Shown here: positions 1-12,013 of the stretch, in pieces | Position numbering within the stretch: the first letter of the stretch is position 1 | Layout of the letters: the number at the start of each line of letters is the position of its first letter | Position numbers and translations under genes: made by a program | NCBI GenBank assembly: GCA_036429605.1 | Contig: CM071590.1 | Coordinates: 3,348,001-3,412,000, forward strand | Source of the DNA: Cladobotryum mycophilum | Taxonomy: Eukaryota; Ascomycota; Sordariomycetes; Hypocreales; Hypocreaceae | Length of the DNA: 64,000 nucleotides | Reading direction: 5' to 3' | Notes under the pieces: model-generated | Database searches by the model: none | Told to the model about the DNA's origin: nothing | What the model saw: only the letters and a program-made list of their open reading frames with translations

Positions 1-463
1 ACCTCTTCCATGGCATCGTGTAGGGATATGAGCTCCTTGATGTCGAGGTCTGGTTGGTGTTCGAAGGTCTCGGCAGCCGGGTCGAGATTGATGTAAAAGG
101 CGGAGCGACGATTCAGTTGCAAATGGGTAATGAGGGCGGCGCAGAATGTAGACTATTGAGAGAGAGAGAGACATGATTAGTCCTAAGCGGTCATACCCGA
201 CATGCCCATCCTTCCATCCATCGATCCATCCATTATCCATCCCCTAGGAAGAGATGTGGTAACATGCTCTCGCAGGATTTGTGACAAGGAGTAAGCCTTT
301 GCGAATGGGAAGGATTCCAAAGGATGGGGGAGCCTATAGAGGCTTCTTCCTATGGTTTGACCAGCAATGCAGGTAAGACGATGGGATGGAACGTCTTAAT
401 TTATTGATTACGTACCTTTCCCGCGCCAGCAGGGCCCATCACCATGGCGCCAAATTTACTCAT
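1..463 (-). CDS. GPN3: GPN-loop GTPase 3, 5' part (cut by window edge)
   Basis: GPN3 is a small GTPase that, with GPN1/GPN2, helps assemble and import RNA polymerase II into the nucleus. Only the first two exons are inside the window: exon 1 at 463-416 and exon 2 from 152 to the edge, separated by a 263-nt intron (415-153, GTACGT...ATAG). The junction falls exactly inside the Walker A motif: GPAGAGK ends exon 1 and STFC opens exon 2. Exon 2 goes on with NLDPAAE-type sequence (INLDPAAET) and DIKELISLHDAMEE, the G2/switch region typical of GPN3 rather than GPN1. The GPN tripeptide itself lies beyond the edge. The start is the first ATG in frame and gives MSKFGAMVMGPAGAGK, close to the usual GPN3 N-terminus. 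It is transcribed away from the SAM synthetase gene. Confidence 0.92.
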
Positions 464-1883
464 GATTGCGACGGTGTGCGTGTGTGCGTATGTGTCTTGA
501 AGGCTTCGGGGACCGACAAGGAGGTGGCGTTCAAAAGGAGTAAAAGTAAAAAAAAAAAATTGACCATACAGAAGGTTCAAGGGTAGGAGAATGTTTGGAT
601 GCAGTGGAGGGGAATGGATTTGAGGGATTGGAAAATGCGCCGAATAGAGTAATGGTGGGGGCCCCGCCGTCAGATGCTGCTGCTTCCCTCTAAAAAAGGG
701 TCCCTCTTTCCAAGACACTTCAGACCGCTGAGAAAAACAAGACGCTGCAGAGGTGAAACTGCCAGGCACGTTGTGGAAGGCGGTGAGGCTATAGGACAGT
801 TTTTTATTCGTTGAGTGTGTGTGTGTGTGTCTGTCTGTGTCTGTGACACATGCAAAGCCGACTCCGCAATATTCACTTTGACGTAGAAGGAAAGGGAAAA
901 GGGAGAGAAAGAAAAAAATAAGTAAAGAGACTGCCAAATGGAGGCGGGGTCGGGTCGGGGACAACAGAATCTGTTGCTGTGTGAGAGAGCAAATGAGGAT
1001 GAGGGGTCCTCCTTGCCGTCCAAGCAAGCCAAGCCGCCCGTTGTGCTAAAAAAGTACCGAGTACAAGTACCTCAATGTACTTTTGATAGGAACGGCATAA
1101 CGTGAGAGAGGGCTTTTGTTGAAGAAAACGAGACTTCTTTCTGAGTAAGATGGCGGGCTTACGCATAAACTTGACAAGATATGGCGCAATTCTGTGGAGT
1201 ATCATGATAAAAAATCATAGCATCTACTTGCCGCTACTCCTATCGTATGGTGCAGAGCCAAGTATTGCACTAACCCGACCAATCTTCGGTACGACCTTGA
1301 AACCCGATCGATGTGCCCCCCAAGCTTTTTTTCTGGCACCATCCATCCACAAGGTACCTGCCTAGTACCTCCGTACCGTCGTAACTAATGGATGATGACC
1401 CCCCGTCGCGAAGAAAAAAGACGTGCTTGGTGCTTGTATTCCGTACCTGCGCCTGCCTTTACTCTCTGCCATTTCTCACTCCGACCGAGACTCGGACTCG
1501 GTCTACTACTAGTCGCAAGTACTCACTCACTACAAGCCCAGCCAAGCCAAAAGATAGATAAATCAAATCTCCTCCTCCTCCTCTTCCTCCTTCTTCTCCC
1601 GCCATCTTCTTTTCCTCCCAACCATCTTTCCCCTATCGCATCAATCTCCTCATCCATCATCCTATAAATCTCCTGGTATGTTCATTGTCCATTGTTCCCT
1701 CTGACTTTCAATTGATTCAACCCTGAAAGCAATCTCTTCCTCCCCGCCTTCTCGCTAACGTACTCACCCGCGCAGTTCTTTTTTCGGAGACTTCCTTGTC
1801 GGTGACTTTTGGTCGTATCACCTCAACAATTTTCTCTCACCTACCATACCCTTTCACCACCTAATCACCACACATCCGCCATC
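464..1883. promoter_or_regulatory. Divergent intergenic region, GPN3 / SAM synthetase
   Basis: This 1.4 kb region lies between two divergently transcribed housekeeping genes. It contains a (GT)n tract near 816-845, a GTAC-rich patch near 1050-1080 and a long pyrimidine-rich stretch (about 1560-1660) of the kind that precedes highly expressed fungal genes. A TATAAA is present at 1663-1668. An alternative reading of the same area is a 5'-UTR intron (GTATGT at 1676, GCTAAC near 1754, CGCAG ending at 1775). The two readings are not easily both right, because the TATAAA would sit only 13 bp before the donor. The short open frames here have no recognisable product. Confidence 0.45.
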
Positions 1884-3176
1884 ATGTCTCCCGCCGCCAA
1901 CGGTACCAACGGTTTCTCCAAGAACTCGGGAACCTTTCTCTTCACTGTAGGTTAACCCCCTCTTTCCTGTCCGGCGCATCGCCCCCCCGCCACTTCGGCG
2001 ATATATCTATACAGACGCAGAACTCTCTCTAACATGTCGAAATAACAGTCCGAGTCTGTCGGTGAAGGTCACCCTGATAAGATTGCCGATCAGGTTTCCG
2101 ATGCTATCCTCGATGCCTGCTTGGCTGAGGATCCCCTCTCCAAGGTTGCTTGCGAGACTGCCACCAAGACTGGTATGATCATGGTCTTCGGTGAAATCAC
2201 AACCAAGGCCAAGCTTGACTACCAAAAGGTTGTCCGTAACGCCGTCAAGGACATTGGTTACGATGACTCTGAGAAGGGTTTCGATTACAAGACTCTCAAC
2301 TTGCTTGTTGCCATTGAGCAGCAGTCCCCTGATATTGCCCAGGGTCTCAACCTTGACAAGGCTCTCGAGGAACTTGGTGCCGGTGACCAGGGTATCATGT
2401 TCGGCTATGCTACCGACGAGACCCCTGAGCTCTTCCCCTTGACTCTCCAGCTCGCTCACAAGCTCAACGCTGCCATGTCTGCTGCCCGTCGTGACGGCTC
2501 TCTCCCCTGGCTCCGTCCCGACACCAAGACCCAGGTCACCGTTGAGTACAAGCACGACAACGGCGCTGTTATTCCCCTCCGTGTCGACACCGTTGTCGTC
2601 TCTGCCCAGCACTCTGCCGACATCTCCACCGAGCAGCTCCGAAAGGAGATCCTCGAGAAGATCATCAAGACCACCATTCCCGCCAAGTACCTTGATGACA
2701 AGACCGTCTACCACATCCAGCCCTCCGGTCTCTTCATCATTGGTGGTCCCCAGGGTGATGCCGGTCTCACTGGCCGTAAGATTATTGTCGACACCTACGG
2801 TGGCTGGGGTGCCCACGGTGGTGGTGCCTTCTCCGGTAAGGATTTCTCCAAGGTCGATCGTTCTGCTGCCTACCTCGGCCGCTGGATCGCCAAGTCCCTT
2901 GTCAAGGCTGGCCTTGCCCGTCGTGCCCTTGTCCAGCTCTCCTACGCCATTGGTGTCTCTGAGCCTCTCTCCATCTACGTTGACACCTACGGTACCTCTG
3001 AGAAGACCTCCGACGAGCTTGTCGAGATCATCCGCAACAACTTCGACATGCGACCTGGTGTCATTGTCAAGGAGCTCGACCTTGCTCGTCCCATCTACCT
3101 CCAGACTGCCAAGAACGGCCACTTTGGCTCCAACCAGGAGTTCAGCTGGGAGAAGCCCAAGGAGCTCAAGTTCTAA
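1884..3176 (+). CDS. SAM2: S-adenosylmethionine synthetase
   Basis: The enzyme (methionine adenosyltransferase, EC 2.5.1.6; the Neurospora locus is eth-1) makes S-adenosylmethionine from methionine and ATP in the cytosol, the methyl donor for nearly all cellular methylation. There are two exons, 1884-1946 and 2049-3176, with a 102-nt intron (GTAGGT...ACAG), giving 396 residues, the normal length. Exon 1 encodes 21 residues ending FLFT; exon 2 continues with SESVGEGHPDKIADQ, the N-terminal signature containing the ATP-binding His. GAGDQGIMFGYA (about 131-142) and the P-loop-like GGGAFSGKD (278-286) are intact. Codon use is strongly biased to C-ending codons, so this is probably highly expressed; that bias also creates a long antisense open frame that should be ignored. 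The start context ATCATGTC is good and the neighbours are unrelated. Confidence 0.97.
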
Positions 3177-6100
3177 GCTCGCTGCATTCTGCGGCTGTGA
3201 TTTGTTGCAGAGAATTCAACAACCTCTGCCATGCAATGTTATAAAATGATGTGTTATATGTCCATTTCATCAGGCACATTTTCAGGCGGCGTACGGTTCT
3301 CAACGATACCTTAAGTCTCCCCACTGGCGCGTGGGGAGCGGGGTGGTTTTTCGGCGTATACTTTTTTTTCTTTGTCACTGCAGTCGGATAAAGGACTCGT
3401 GATATACTAAGGGATGGGAAGCGGTTGTGTCTTTCAACAAAGACCAAAACATTCGGACTAATCTGCATTTGCATTATGAGACACGCTTACGATCGGGATA
3501 TACAAGAACAATACATGCGTACAGGCGTTTCGGGAAATCAAAAAGAATTTCAACCTCTTTCTTCCCGTTTCTCTGACCAAGCTGGGGATGCAGGTCAGTC
3601 ACCGGGCTGGATGGATGGATTACTGGGGATGATCCCAGAAGGGATGGGCTTTATACAATGGGACAAGGATGAATTCATCCGACTAGAAAGGATATTGTCA
3701 AATATGGGAGTTTCGTGTAGAAGAACAACTCCTTAATAGAACAAGGCTTGATTTAAGAGCATGACAAATGTTTCCCATTGCCAAGTGATGTCCCTTTTTT
3801 CTTTTTTTGCCAAATGAGTTTGCGCACCCGTATTTTTCTTTTTCCTCTTCTTCTTCTCCTTCATCTTCTTCTCTCTTCTCTCTTCCCTCCCTTGGGGTCT
3901 CGAGCACCATAATTTTGTTTTTCTTTATTCTTTGTATTGATGAAGCTGAATATCGATATTTAAATATGATGCTATTGTGACAGGACCATTGTAAAAAAAA
4001 TGGTGACGGATCCACCACCATTTATTATTTATTGCCCAGTCTAGCCACACAGACCCCGATCATGGACCACACTGTGCTACGGGTTTCGAAAAACCGCAAC
4101 AAGAAGGGAGAGGAGAAAGGAGGAAAAGGAAAAAAAAAGAGATACCTACAATAGTAGCATTGCCGACAATACAAATCGGAACAATGGTGCACCCATCGCT
4201 AAACCCGCTTCCCGGGAGCCCGCTGGCGCCGCCCAGCCGGGTAGCCACTTTATTCTCTTATTCTTTCTCTGACTTCTATTCCAAATTTTGGGGGCTTTTC
4301 GCTAGTCTTTGATCGAGTTTTCATTGGGGTTGTGGGACAATGAACCTTTCTCGCTTACGAAGGTTGATTCATCGGATATTGTCAATGGGCCAGTCTTGTG
4401 ACGCAAGGAGCTTGCGAGAAGAAGAAAAACCCTAGCTAGGAGACGAACAAAGAAACAAATGTGAGCAAAAAAGTCCGACAACGAGGAAAACGCACAGAGC
4501 CGTTGGTATGACACAATCCAATCCATGCCCTCCTCATTTGTGTTTTCTTTATCGTCTTCACACTGCGTTACATCTGTGCATCGCTTTGGTGCACAGTGTA
4601 TAGGGTTGGTTGGATATTGGGAAGGAGGCCAAGAAAAAGGATGGTGGCATTCGAGATGCAGTTGGGAAGTTGACAAGGCTGACTGCCTTGTGATTGGTGA
4701 AGCCCCTTCTCCTGCACCCTTGGTATTTCATATAAATGACATATCAAGCATTCTTGGGCAGTTATTTGCATATAATGCAGGTATGTGTAGGTAGGGATGA
4801 GGAGTAGGGAGGGTGGTGGCACCGACAGAGAGGTCGCCAACCGTTGAAGTCGAAGATGCTATGTATATGCAGGGATGAGGACAAGGGAAGGGGAAGAATA
4901 AGGGCATATTAACCATTGCGGGGATCCGATAACTTACATTACACAGAGCTAGGGTATCGGCATAATAATTGGATGTTGTGATGCACTGTACTCCGTATGT
5001 GTGCCACGAGGCAGAGTGCATGCATTCTTGTCATATGTCGCCTTTGACATGGAGATTGGTGAATGTGTCTCTTGCGGGCGTATGCGTATTGTTTCTGTTT
5101 GTCTCAACATTTTGGTGGATCAGTAAGGGATCGACCGAAACCGTATTGTCATTCTCATTGCAAAAATCTTTGTCAAATATTGACATCAATGAGGCCGCTT
5201 CAGGGTGGAGCCGGCATGATACAAAGTGTCACCAGCTTTGGCACGCCCAGGTCTGACGGGCACTTCGGAAGACAAATATGCGGAGCGATGAAGCCCCGCC
5301 TCAAACATCAAGAACGAAAATAGACATCTAATAATCTCACTCAGAAGATCATTATGGGGCTCTGTTGACTCGCCCGGGTCGATGTCAGGTAGTGTAGTTG
5401 AGTTGTAGGTTGCTGTTGTTGGTGATGGTGATGGATGATGGGTCTGATAGCTCACTCCAGTGTAGTGATTCTCTTTAGTTGGGTAACCTAGAAGTTGATC
5501 GGTCCAGGAAATGTGCTTTCGTAGTCGCTCCGAGATCTTGTCACACTGTCAATATGATAGCTCTGATGTACGGAGTATAGTCCGGTGCGGCCGCATTTGG
5601 AAACCCAAGGGAGGCTATATGCCCCGCCACATGAGAGTCAGATTCCCTGTCCGTTCGTTGGTCCCAGCTCTCGGAATCAAGAAATATCGTGCCGTCTTGA
5701 TGAAGGGAATTCCATCTGACGAGAGCTGTCAGCGAATAGTAAATGTGTGAGTGGATGCTGGAATGAGTGACTCCATCTAAGCCAAGGACTCGGGGTGCAG
5801 CAGCCGAGTAGCGAATGCTACGGCATATCAACGACTATATTCTCTTACCTGGTGACTGGCGATTATTGCACCAGTAGGAGAAATTGAGATTCAGTCCGCT
5901 CGCGAGAACGAAAGAGCGAGACGCCGTCGTTGAGTTGAAAGTGACTTCTTTAACCAACCAAGAGACGTATCATTCTGGGTTTAGCCCTCCCGTTGCAGCA
6001 CCGTAGCATTGGAGACGACATTATTAGTACATTGGTTGAAATGAAGACGCCATTTGTCTGCGTATGCATATCGGCAAACGTTTTTAACACAAACGGCGAA

Positions 6101-8394
6101 GCGTCAACCACATCTTCGGGTTAGGGGTTGGGACAACTTCCGCCACCAACACAACTCTACCATACATATATCCAAGGATACGAGTTAATGAAATGCTTCA
6201 CTAGGGTGTGGCAACCAGCCTTGCCGGCCGGCCGTTCACTTCCAATGAGGCGTACACAGTAGACAGTGTTGTTTCCTCCCTCGGAGATACTAGACCCCGT
6301 CAATACTTCACGCCCTTGATGAAAAAGCAAACTCTACGCATCCCATGGGCGTGGTTATCCCGACGTGGCGTCTTTGGCTAGACAAAGTTGGCCAATCGAT
6401 GCCACAGTGCCGCTGTGCTCTGCCGATGGCGTAGGTGAAACTCAAATATGACAGTGTTTGAGACAAAAGAATGCAAAATGTCTAGCGAAAAGAAAGGTGT
6501 GAATGTAATTATTCTTTGGTTTGCTATTGTTTCCTTGACCGGCCGAAATGTGAATAGCAGCAATGCGTGGCTGCGTCGTTTGCTCATCCACCTGGTCGCC
6601 TGGTCGCCTGATTGCCTCCTCGGTTTGCTTTCATGCTTTTCTTTGTCATTTTCTTCTAGATCAGGCCATGTAGGACCGCTTTTGTGACTGTGACGAGTTT
6701 GACTGCAGAATCCTCCACTTTGTGAAACGCAACAAGGTGGTTTCCCGCCGGATTGGTAAAGGTGTTCTTTAGCCCAGCCCACCCGCTTCTTGTTGCCCAT
6801 GGCAGGCCCGGTTGTTTGGGAGTCAAAGCCCAAGCTAATCGCCAGAGCGCTGGGCCCCTCTAGCGGGAGCTGCGGGCGGTATTGGGACAAGGAGGTGTGT
6901 CGAATTATGACGCGTGGCATTGTCATGATGTTGGGTGTTCCATACCAAGAGGTCTCGTGTAAAGCCAAAAGGTTTGTCGTGGTGGTGTATGGTCTCGCTG
7001 GAGGGGGTGCCCAATTGTTTACTAACGCCGAAGGTCGCGTGTGGACCGAGATCATCGGTCGTAGAGCAGGGAGACGCAGGGATGTGTGGTCCTTGATGTC
7101 GGTGATGTGGCCCACTTGATCGGGTCCGGGGACACGGGCGCTAAACCGTATTCGTGTGTCAATGGGAACAACAATAGCAAAGAATTGAGAGGACAATAGG
7201 CTGATAAACGGCACCAAACGACTCAGCAGGCGGAGGGTTACCTTGAATGAAACCAATAAGGAGAAGCCAACAGGGACTATTAAGCACCCCCGCAGCAACG
7301 CAGAGGCCCGAGCAGAGGATGATTGTACACTGACAACAACAATACACCGGATAGGCGTCTGGAATCAGCCTGCACGGGCAGTACAGACTTGATACTGTAC
7401 AAGATGTGATGCCGTGTGTCCACCCACACAGCAGCTCGACCAGCCGCTTCGACTATAGAAGCTTGTCAGTATATACCAGGTCAAACTGCGAAAGGTTTGA
7501 AGCTGCCCACTCAGTCAGGGCACCACGTGTCCGGGGGGCCCCTGCTCTTGATCAAGGCCTGGTCTTCTTTCCCAAGCCTCTTCCCAAGCCCCTTCCCAAG
7601 CCTCTCAAGCCTCTGTCCCGTCTGTTCGGTCATTATCCGCCGACAATACTTAAGGCAAAGCCAAAATGTGGTGTCATATTCCCATTCACAACATGACCCG
7701 CCGGCTTGGTCGAAGGTAATGGCCCCTGTGGATACTAGTTAACGAATGTGCGAAGGGATAGAGAGAGGGATGGAGAGAGGGAGGGAGGGAAGGGAGGGGG
7801 TGTGAGTTTATATGCGAGTTGTACCAACACAGCACACCTGATATGGAGTGGTACATACCTACATGGGTAGGACGTTGTGTTTCGGACCTCGAGCTCGGGG
7901 GCGCCGTGTGGCATTTGCTTCGGTTAGAGGTGACAAGGCTGAGTGATGTAGCTTTGAATGGCTTTGCATTTTCTCTCTCTTCCACAAAGGGTTATTGCAT
8001 TGCACATTGCATGGGGCGGACGGAAAGCTGCTGGGTCCATTATGCACACAAGCGAGAGAGGGTCTGGGTCTCTGACAAGGGTTCCAAGGGGCCCAAGGGG
8101 AGAGAGGGGGGTTTTTCATTATGAATGGAAGGTAATTGGCACGGCACAATTGTATCCATCAATCAATCAATCACTTAATCAATTGAATGGAGGTCGAGGG
8201 ATGGAAGGATGAGGAGAGAATAGGAATACGTTATTCTGTTTTCTTGGCTCCGAATTTTGTTTTTTGATCCCTGAGTTTGGAAAGTCAGACATGGCTTGCT
8301 TGGCTCCTTCCTTCGCTTTTGGGTTTGTACTTGCCGTATCTATATCAACCTTGATTCACCCAGTCCTGCCTTTTGTATTTAATTATTCATCATC

Positions 8395-8500
8395 ACCACC
8401 ACCACCACCATCGTCATTACTATTACTATTATTATCTTGCTTCAACTCTATCATTATCCTCTTCCTCCTCAACATCATCATCACCGTCATCATTATTGGA
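8395..8500. repeat. Trinucleotide microsatellite cluster (CAC/CAT/TTA)
   Basis: There are adjacent short runs of CAC, then TTA/CTA, then ATC-type triplets upstream of the gene at 9004. They are probably part of its promoter or leader. Confidence 0.7.
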
Positions 8501-8948
8501 AACAATATCAAGAGACCCAATATATTTTTGGACATCGTCTCCCGACCGACCGACGCCTCGACTTACACCAGTCACGATCTAAACCGTGAATCACGACACT
8601 TAAATCTCATCTTCACACCGTCTTACACCACCTCCACACGCCACACTCCACGCCCTGCACACCACCATCTCTCTATCCATCCACCCTTATTGCATCTCCA
8701 CTGCAGCCACCGAAAAAAAGCATCATCCGCTTGCTTGAACTACACACAATACACTGTGGGCCAAAAGTCCCTCAACTCCCGCAATACTCGGCTACTAGAA
8801 GTCTCTTGCAAGCTCTTGCATCTTGCCAAATCTTATATCATACCCATACTCCTCTCTTCCTTGAGCAACTTCCCTTCTCCACCAGGTTCAAGAAGTTTAT
8901 CATTGCCCTCAAGTTCCAGAGCAAACATTACCATCATTATTTCTTTCT

Positions 8949-8999
8949 CTCTCTCTCTCACACACACACACACAAACAAACAAACAAACAAACAAACAT
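8949..8999. repeat. Compound microsatellite (CT)n-(CA)n-(CAAA)n
   Basis: A CT run, a CA run and about six CAAA/AAAC units follow one another and end 5 bp before the start codon at 9004, so they lie within the 5' leader. Confidence 0.9.
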
Positions 9000-9003
9000 C
9001 GCC

Positions 9004-9645
9004 ATGGATGCATCAACATTGCCCAGAGGTTCGCAGCAGAACACTCAGAAGAACAATGCTCGTGATAACTCCTCAACACCTCCTCCCCCAGCATACTCCC
9101 CAAGAAGCCAACTGGGCTCTCAGCTGCTAGCTCAGCTTCGACAAGCTCAGACAGCACGGGGTCAAACAACAGGAGACTCATCACTCATCTTGGGCCGTCC
9201 TCCCTTGACAACAGTTCTTGATGAGCTTGACGACGATGACACAGAGTCCCAAGAGGGAATCTCTCCCATCTGTTTACGAATCAACACATCTGTCGTTGTT
9301 TCCAAGAACAACAACCTGGTTTGCCTCTCAGATACGCCTGCAAGCCATGCCAATGCTATCGCCAGAGCTGTGGTACAGGCAATCCAAGAGAACAGCTCCG
9401 GTCAATGCGGCATTCCCATGATCGATGAGGAGGGCAGACCACGCCCTGTCAAGATTGAGGTGGATGCTGGTATCACAGTCGACGGAGCCAACAATGTCGT
9501 TGGCAGCGAAGACATTATCAACAGAGTCCTCAGCTCCCGTAAGCATTCACGGGCACACGAGGATGAAGAAGATGACGAGAGAGAAGCTGTGGGTACATCG
9601 TCTAAGCGTCGTTGTACAGGAGCAAGTAGCAGTCAGTCATGTTGA
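9004..9645 (+). CDS. Uncharacterised 213-aa protein, Pro-rich N-terminus, acidic/basic C-terminus
   Basis: This is a single exon of 213 codons that I do not recognise. The N-terminal 40 residues are polar with a TPPPPAYSP motif that resembles a PPxY-type WW/ubiquitin-ligase docking site but has PAYS instead of a strict PPxY. Next come a segment rich in Gln/Leu (SQLLAQLRQAQ), the acidic DELDDDDTES, and a more ordered central block of about residues 95-180 (ICLRINTSVVVSKNNNLVCL, then ANAIARAVVQAIQE and VKIEVDAGITVDG) that looks like alternating strand and helix. The tail is acidic (EDEEDDERE) followed by a basic SSKRR cluster that could be a nuclear signal. ATG 9004 (GCCATGG) is a strong Kozak match; upstream in-frame ATGs lie within the microsatellite leader and are unlikely starts. 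It is probably a conserved fungal protein, possibly nuclear, with unknown function. Confidence 0.75.
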   Translation: MDASTLPRGSQQNTQKNNARDNSSTPPPPAYSPRSQLGSQLLAQLRQAQTARGQTTGDSSLILGRPPLTTVLDELDDDDTESQEGISPICLRINTSVVVSKNNNLVCLSDTPASHANAIARAVVQAIQENSSGQCGIPMIDEEGRPRPVKIEVDAGITVDGANNVVGSEDIINRVLSSRKHSRAHEDEEDDEREAVGTSSKRRCTGASSSQSC

Positions 9646-12013
9646 GTTGATTTGTTGGATTTCTTTTTTTATTCTCTTCTTCTTTTTCTCTTTTAATCCT
9701 TTGTATGTTTTGGTATCTTTCTCAGCGTCTTACTGGATTTGGTACAAATCCATCCAAAATACCCCCGTTGGTTCTCTCAAGGATTGGGTCCTGTGAGATG
9801 TTACCAGCAACCCTTGTGGATGAGAGGCATCCGCAATACTTGGAAGTTATTTGTGGTAATGGTTAGGATTTGGGACTAGCATAATGACCTTAATGACCAA
9901 TAGACTCTAACTCTACCCACACTGATGCCGATGCCCTTTGTGATACACTGTAGCTATGCACAACAGTTGGTGATACACTGATACACTGTGGAAAGGCGCT
10001 TTCAAAGGGAAATTAGCCAACAGCTCAATCCAATCATGATGAGCGATTCAGGATGTCTCCGAGACTTTTTCTTGCCAAGCCACGATGTTCATCTCATGTC
10101 TTCTCTTCGACCAATGTATTTTTATCCTTCCCTGATAGTAAGGCGACCCGCATTCCGTGGAGAGCCCACGTGGGGAATTCTATGTCGCCCTATCTCTCTA
10201 AACAGGTTATATCCGGGAAGAGAGGAGAAGAGAGAGGGGGAGAGAAATTCTTCCACCACTGATTTCTTTTTGCTACGACCCTTGAAGCTACATTTCGGTA
10301 GCATTTAGTAAATCTTCGGGACCGTGGCCGAGTATACGAGGTGATGTTGGTTCGGCAGACAGGCAGATATATAGACAGACACGGCAGGAGTTTTTTCAAG
10401 GCCCTTTGTTGGAAAAAAGGTCCGATGTTACCTTGTTGGTTTCTTAGTTCAAAAGGGGAGAAAATAATTCGCCGAAACGTGGAACGAATGGGTGAAGAAG
10501 AGCTTTATCTTGTGTTGGCCGAACGAGTCAAGATGTTCAGAGGTAAGACGAAGTAAGGCAAAACCAAGGTAAGGCAAGGGAACATCCCGAAAGCGGATTG
10601 TGGTGGCGAGCTACTTTCCCCCTAACAACCAAGCAAACAATACACTCGACACAACAGCCAAGCCTGCGGGCCTTTTTTTCTTTCTTTTCCTTTTCCAACG
10701 ATTGCTTCCAGAAACCGGGTCATCGGGGCCTTCATTACAACATCTACCAACTGATATGAAAGGGAGACGAGTCATTTCTTCCTGGTATAGAAGCAGACGA
10801 TAAAATTGGGGGATATGTTTATCAGCTCCAGCTCCAGTTATTTGAGTAATTTTCTTTTTGGAGTTGTTCATTATTTGTTTGGAATTTTCTATTTGGAATA
10901 GATATGATTATGACAAAAAAGAAAATCGGAGATTGTATGGGTAACTTTAGAATCTATGGAGAACAAACTCTTAGAGGCATAGAGAGAAGCTTTCTCCATC
11001 CCCATAAAAAGTCCATAGCCAATTTTGGTGGTCCTTCCTAGATTCTAGCCTGTGGGAGTTCTGAACATGTGATAATCATGGATCTGTGAAGACATACTGC
11101 ATGCACATTCGCAAACTCGCATGTCCTGCCTCAACTATCTTCAACCCTTTGCATACCTTACTTGGGCCAAGTTTGAAGCTTGGGCTATTTCCCTTTTCTT
11201 AGCCACGTGAAAAAAAAATTTGCTTGAAAATTATCTAAAAAGGAAAATCTCCATAATTCTTGCGTCGGTCTTGATGGTATTTTCCTTCTTCAATTGTTCT
11301 ATTCTATCCACCTTGAATTGACTATAGACTATAGCATAACGGTGTAGAATTGAAGCTGTTGGGTCGTCCTTCACACTCCTCACACTCACTCACACTCCCA
11401 GTCCCCACCACCATGAAGAACTTTGTCATCCATCCCACCAACAACTTACAGACCAAAGACAAGACCAGACCAGACCAGACCACAGTACCTAAACCACCAC
11501 CACCACCACCAACCAAGCAACCGGTACGCTGTCCTGTTCTTAGCGGTCGATCCTACAACAACTCTATCAGCTGGTCAAGGATCAACCCAGATCCAAATGG
11601 ATTCAAACTTCCTCCCCTCTCTTGGCCATCCTTCTCTAGACTCGTCCTGCTAAACTTGATCCGTCAGCCCAAGAACTTCCTACCTTTCCTCGACTCTAAA
11701 AAAAAAAAACACTTCTGGGCTGACCTGACTGCCCACCCCACCGGTCATCATTGCTCTCCCGCCATGGCCCCCCCGGGAATCAAGAAACTCAGCCACGCTC
11801 TTGGCTGAAGGAGTCGTGATATCGCGCTCGGCTTGACTCAAGTTTTCTAGGACGGTTCTTCTCTTTTTTTTTTTTTGCTTCCTTCTCTCTCTCAACTTTT
11901 TTTTTTACCCACTCTTTTTTTTTTGTGCTTCAATTGATTAATTGAATGTCATTGTTGTTGTTGTTGTTGCGTTCCAATTGCTCTCAACCAACAGCTTTCC
12001 CCTGTCCGTCACA
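9646..12013. other. Intergenic region upstream of PI-PLC gene
   Basis: I see no supported gene in this interval. There is a T-rich 3' region at 9660-9720, a purine-rich patch near 10210-10250, short (CCAGA)n and (CCA)n runs at about 11465-11510, A and T homopolymers (11699-11709, 11863-11876, 11896-11905, 11916-11924) and a GTT repeat at about 11951-11970 just before the PI-PLC start. The short open frames have no recognisable products. The last 600 bp are probably promoter and leader. Confidence 0.4.

Larger units (their letters stand above)
3177..9003. other. 5.8 kb gene-poor interval
   Basis: I see no supportable gene here. It includes the 3' region of the SAM synthetase gene, several T- and A-rich tracts (about 3360, 3800-3860, 4120), two exact copies of the nonamer TACTCCGTA/TACGGAGTA (4989-4997 and 5569-5577), imperfect CCCAAGCC(T/C)CTT repeats at about 7571-7612 and purine-rich GGGA/GAGG repeats near 7763-7800. 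A 306-codon open frame on the minus strand (7298-6378) shows no domain, no Kozak context and no compositional contrast with its surroundings, so I do not call it. The last 700 bp are probably promoter and leader of the gene at 9004. Confidence 0.4.

Noticed and set aside
401..1027. 208-codon minus-strand open frame ending in GPAGAGK
   Set aside because: Only its last 16 codons (MSKFGAMVMGPAGAGK) are real: they are exon 1 of GPN3. The upstream part is leader DNA.
2007..3122. 371-codon minus-strand open frame
   Set aside because: It is exactly antisense to the SAM synthetase exon, whose strong C-ending codon bias creates open frames on the other strand. The peptide is a low-complexity Gly/Val/Asp string with no motif.
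6378..7298. 306-codon minus-strand open frame in the 3.2-9.0 kb gap
   Set aside because: No domain, no good start context, no splice structure and no codon bias. An orphan gene is possible but unsupported.
8731..9003. N-terminal extension of the 213-aa protein
   Set aside because: The extra 91 codons cross the CT/CA/CAAA microsatellite and have no protein-like character. The ATG at 9004 has a far better context.
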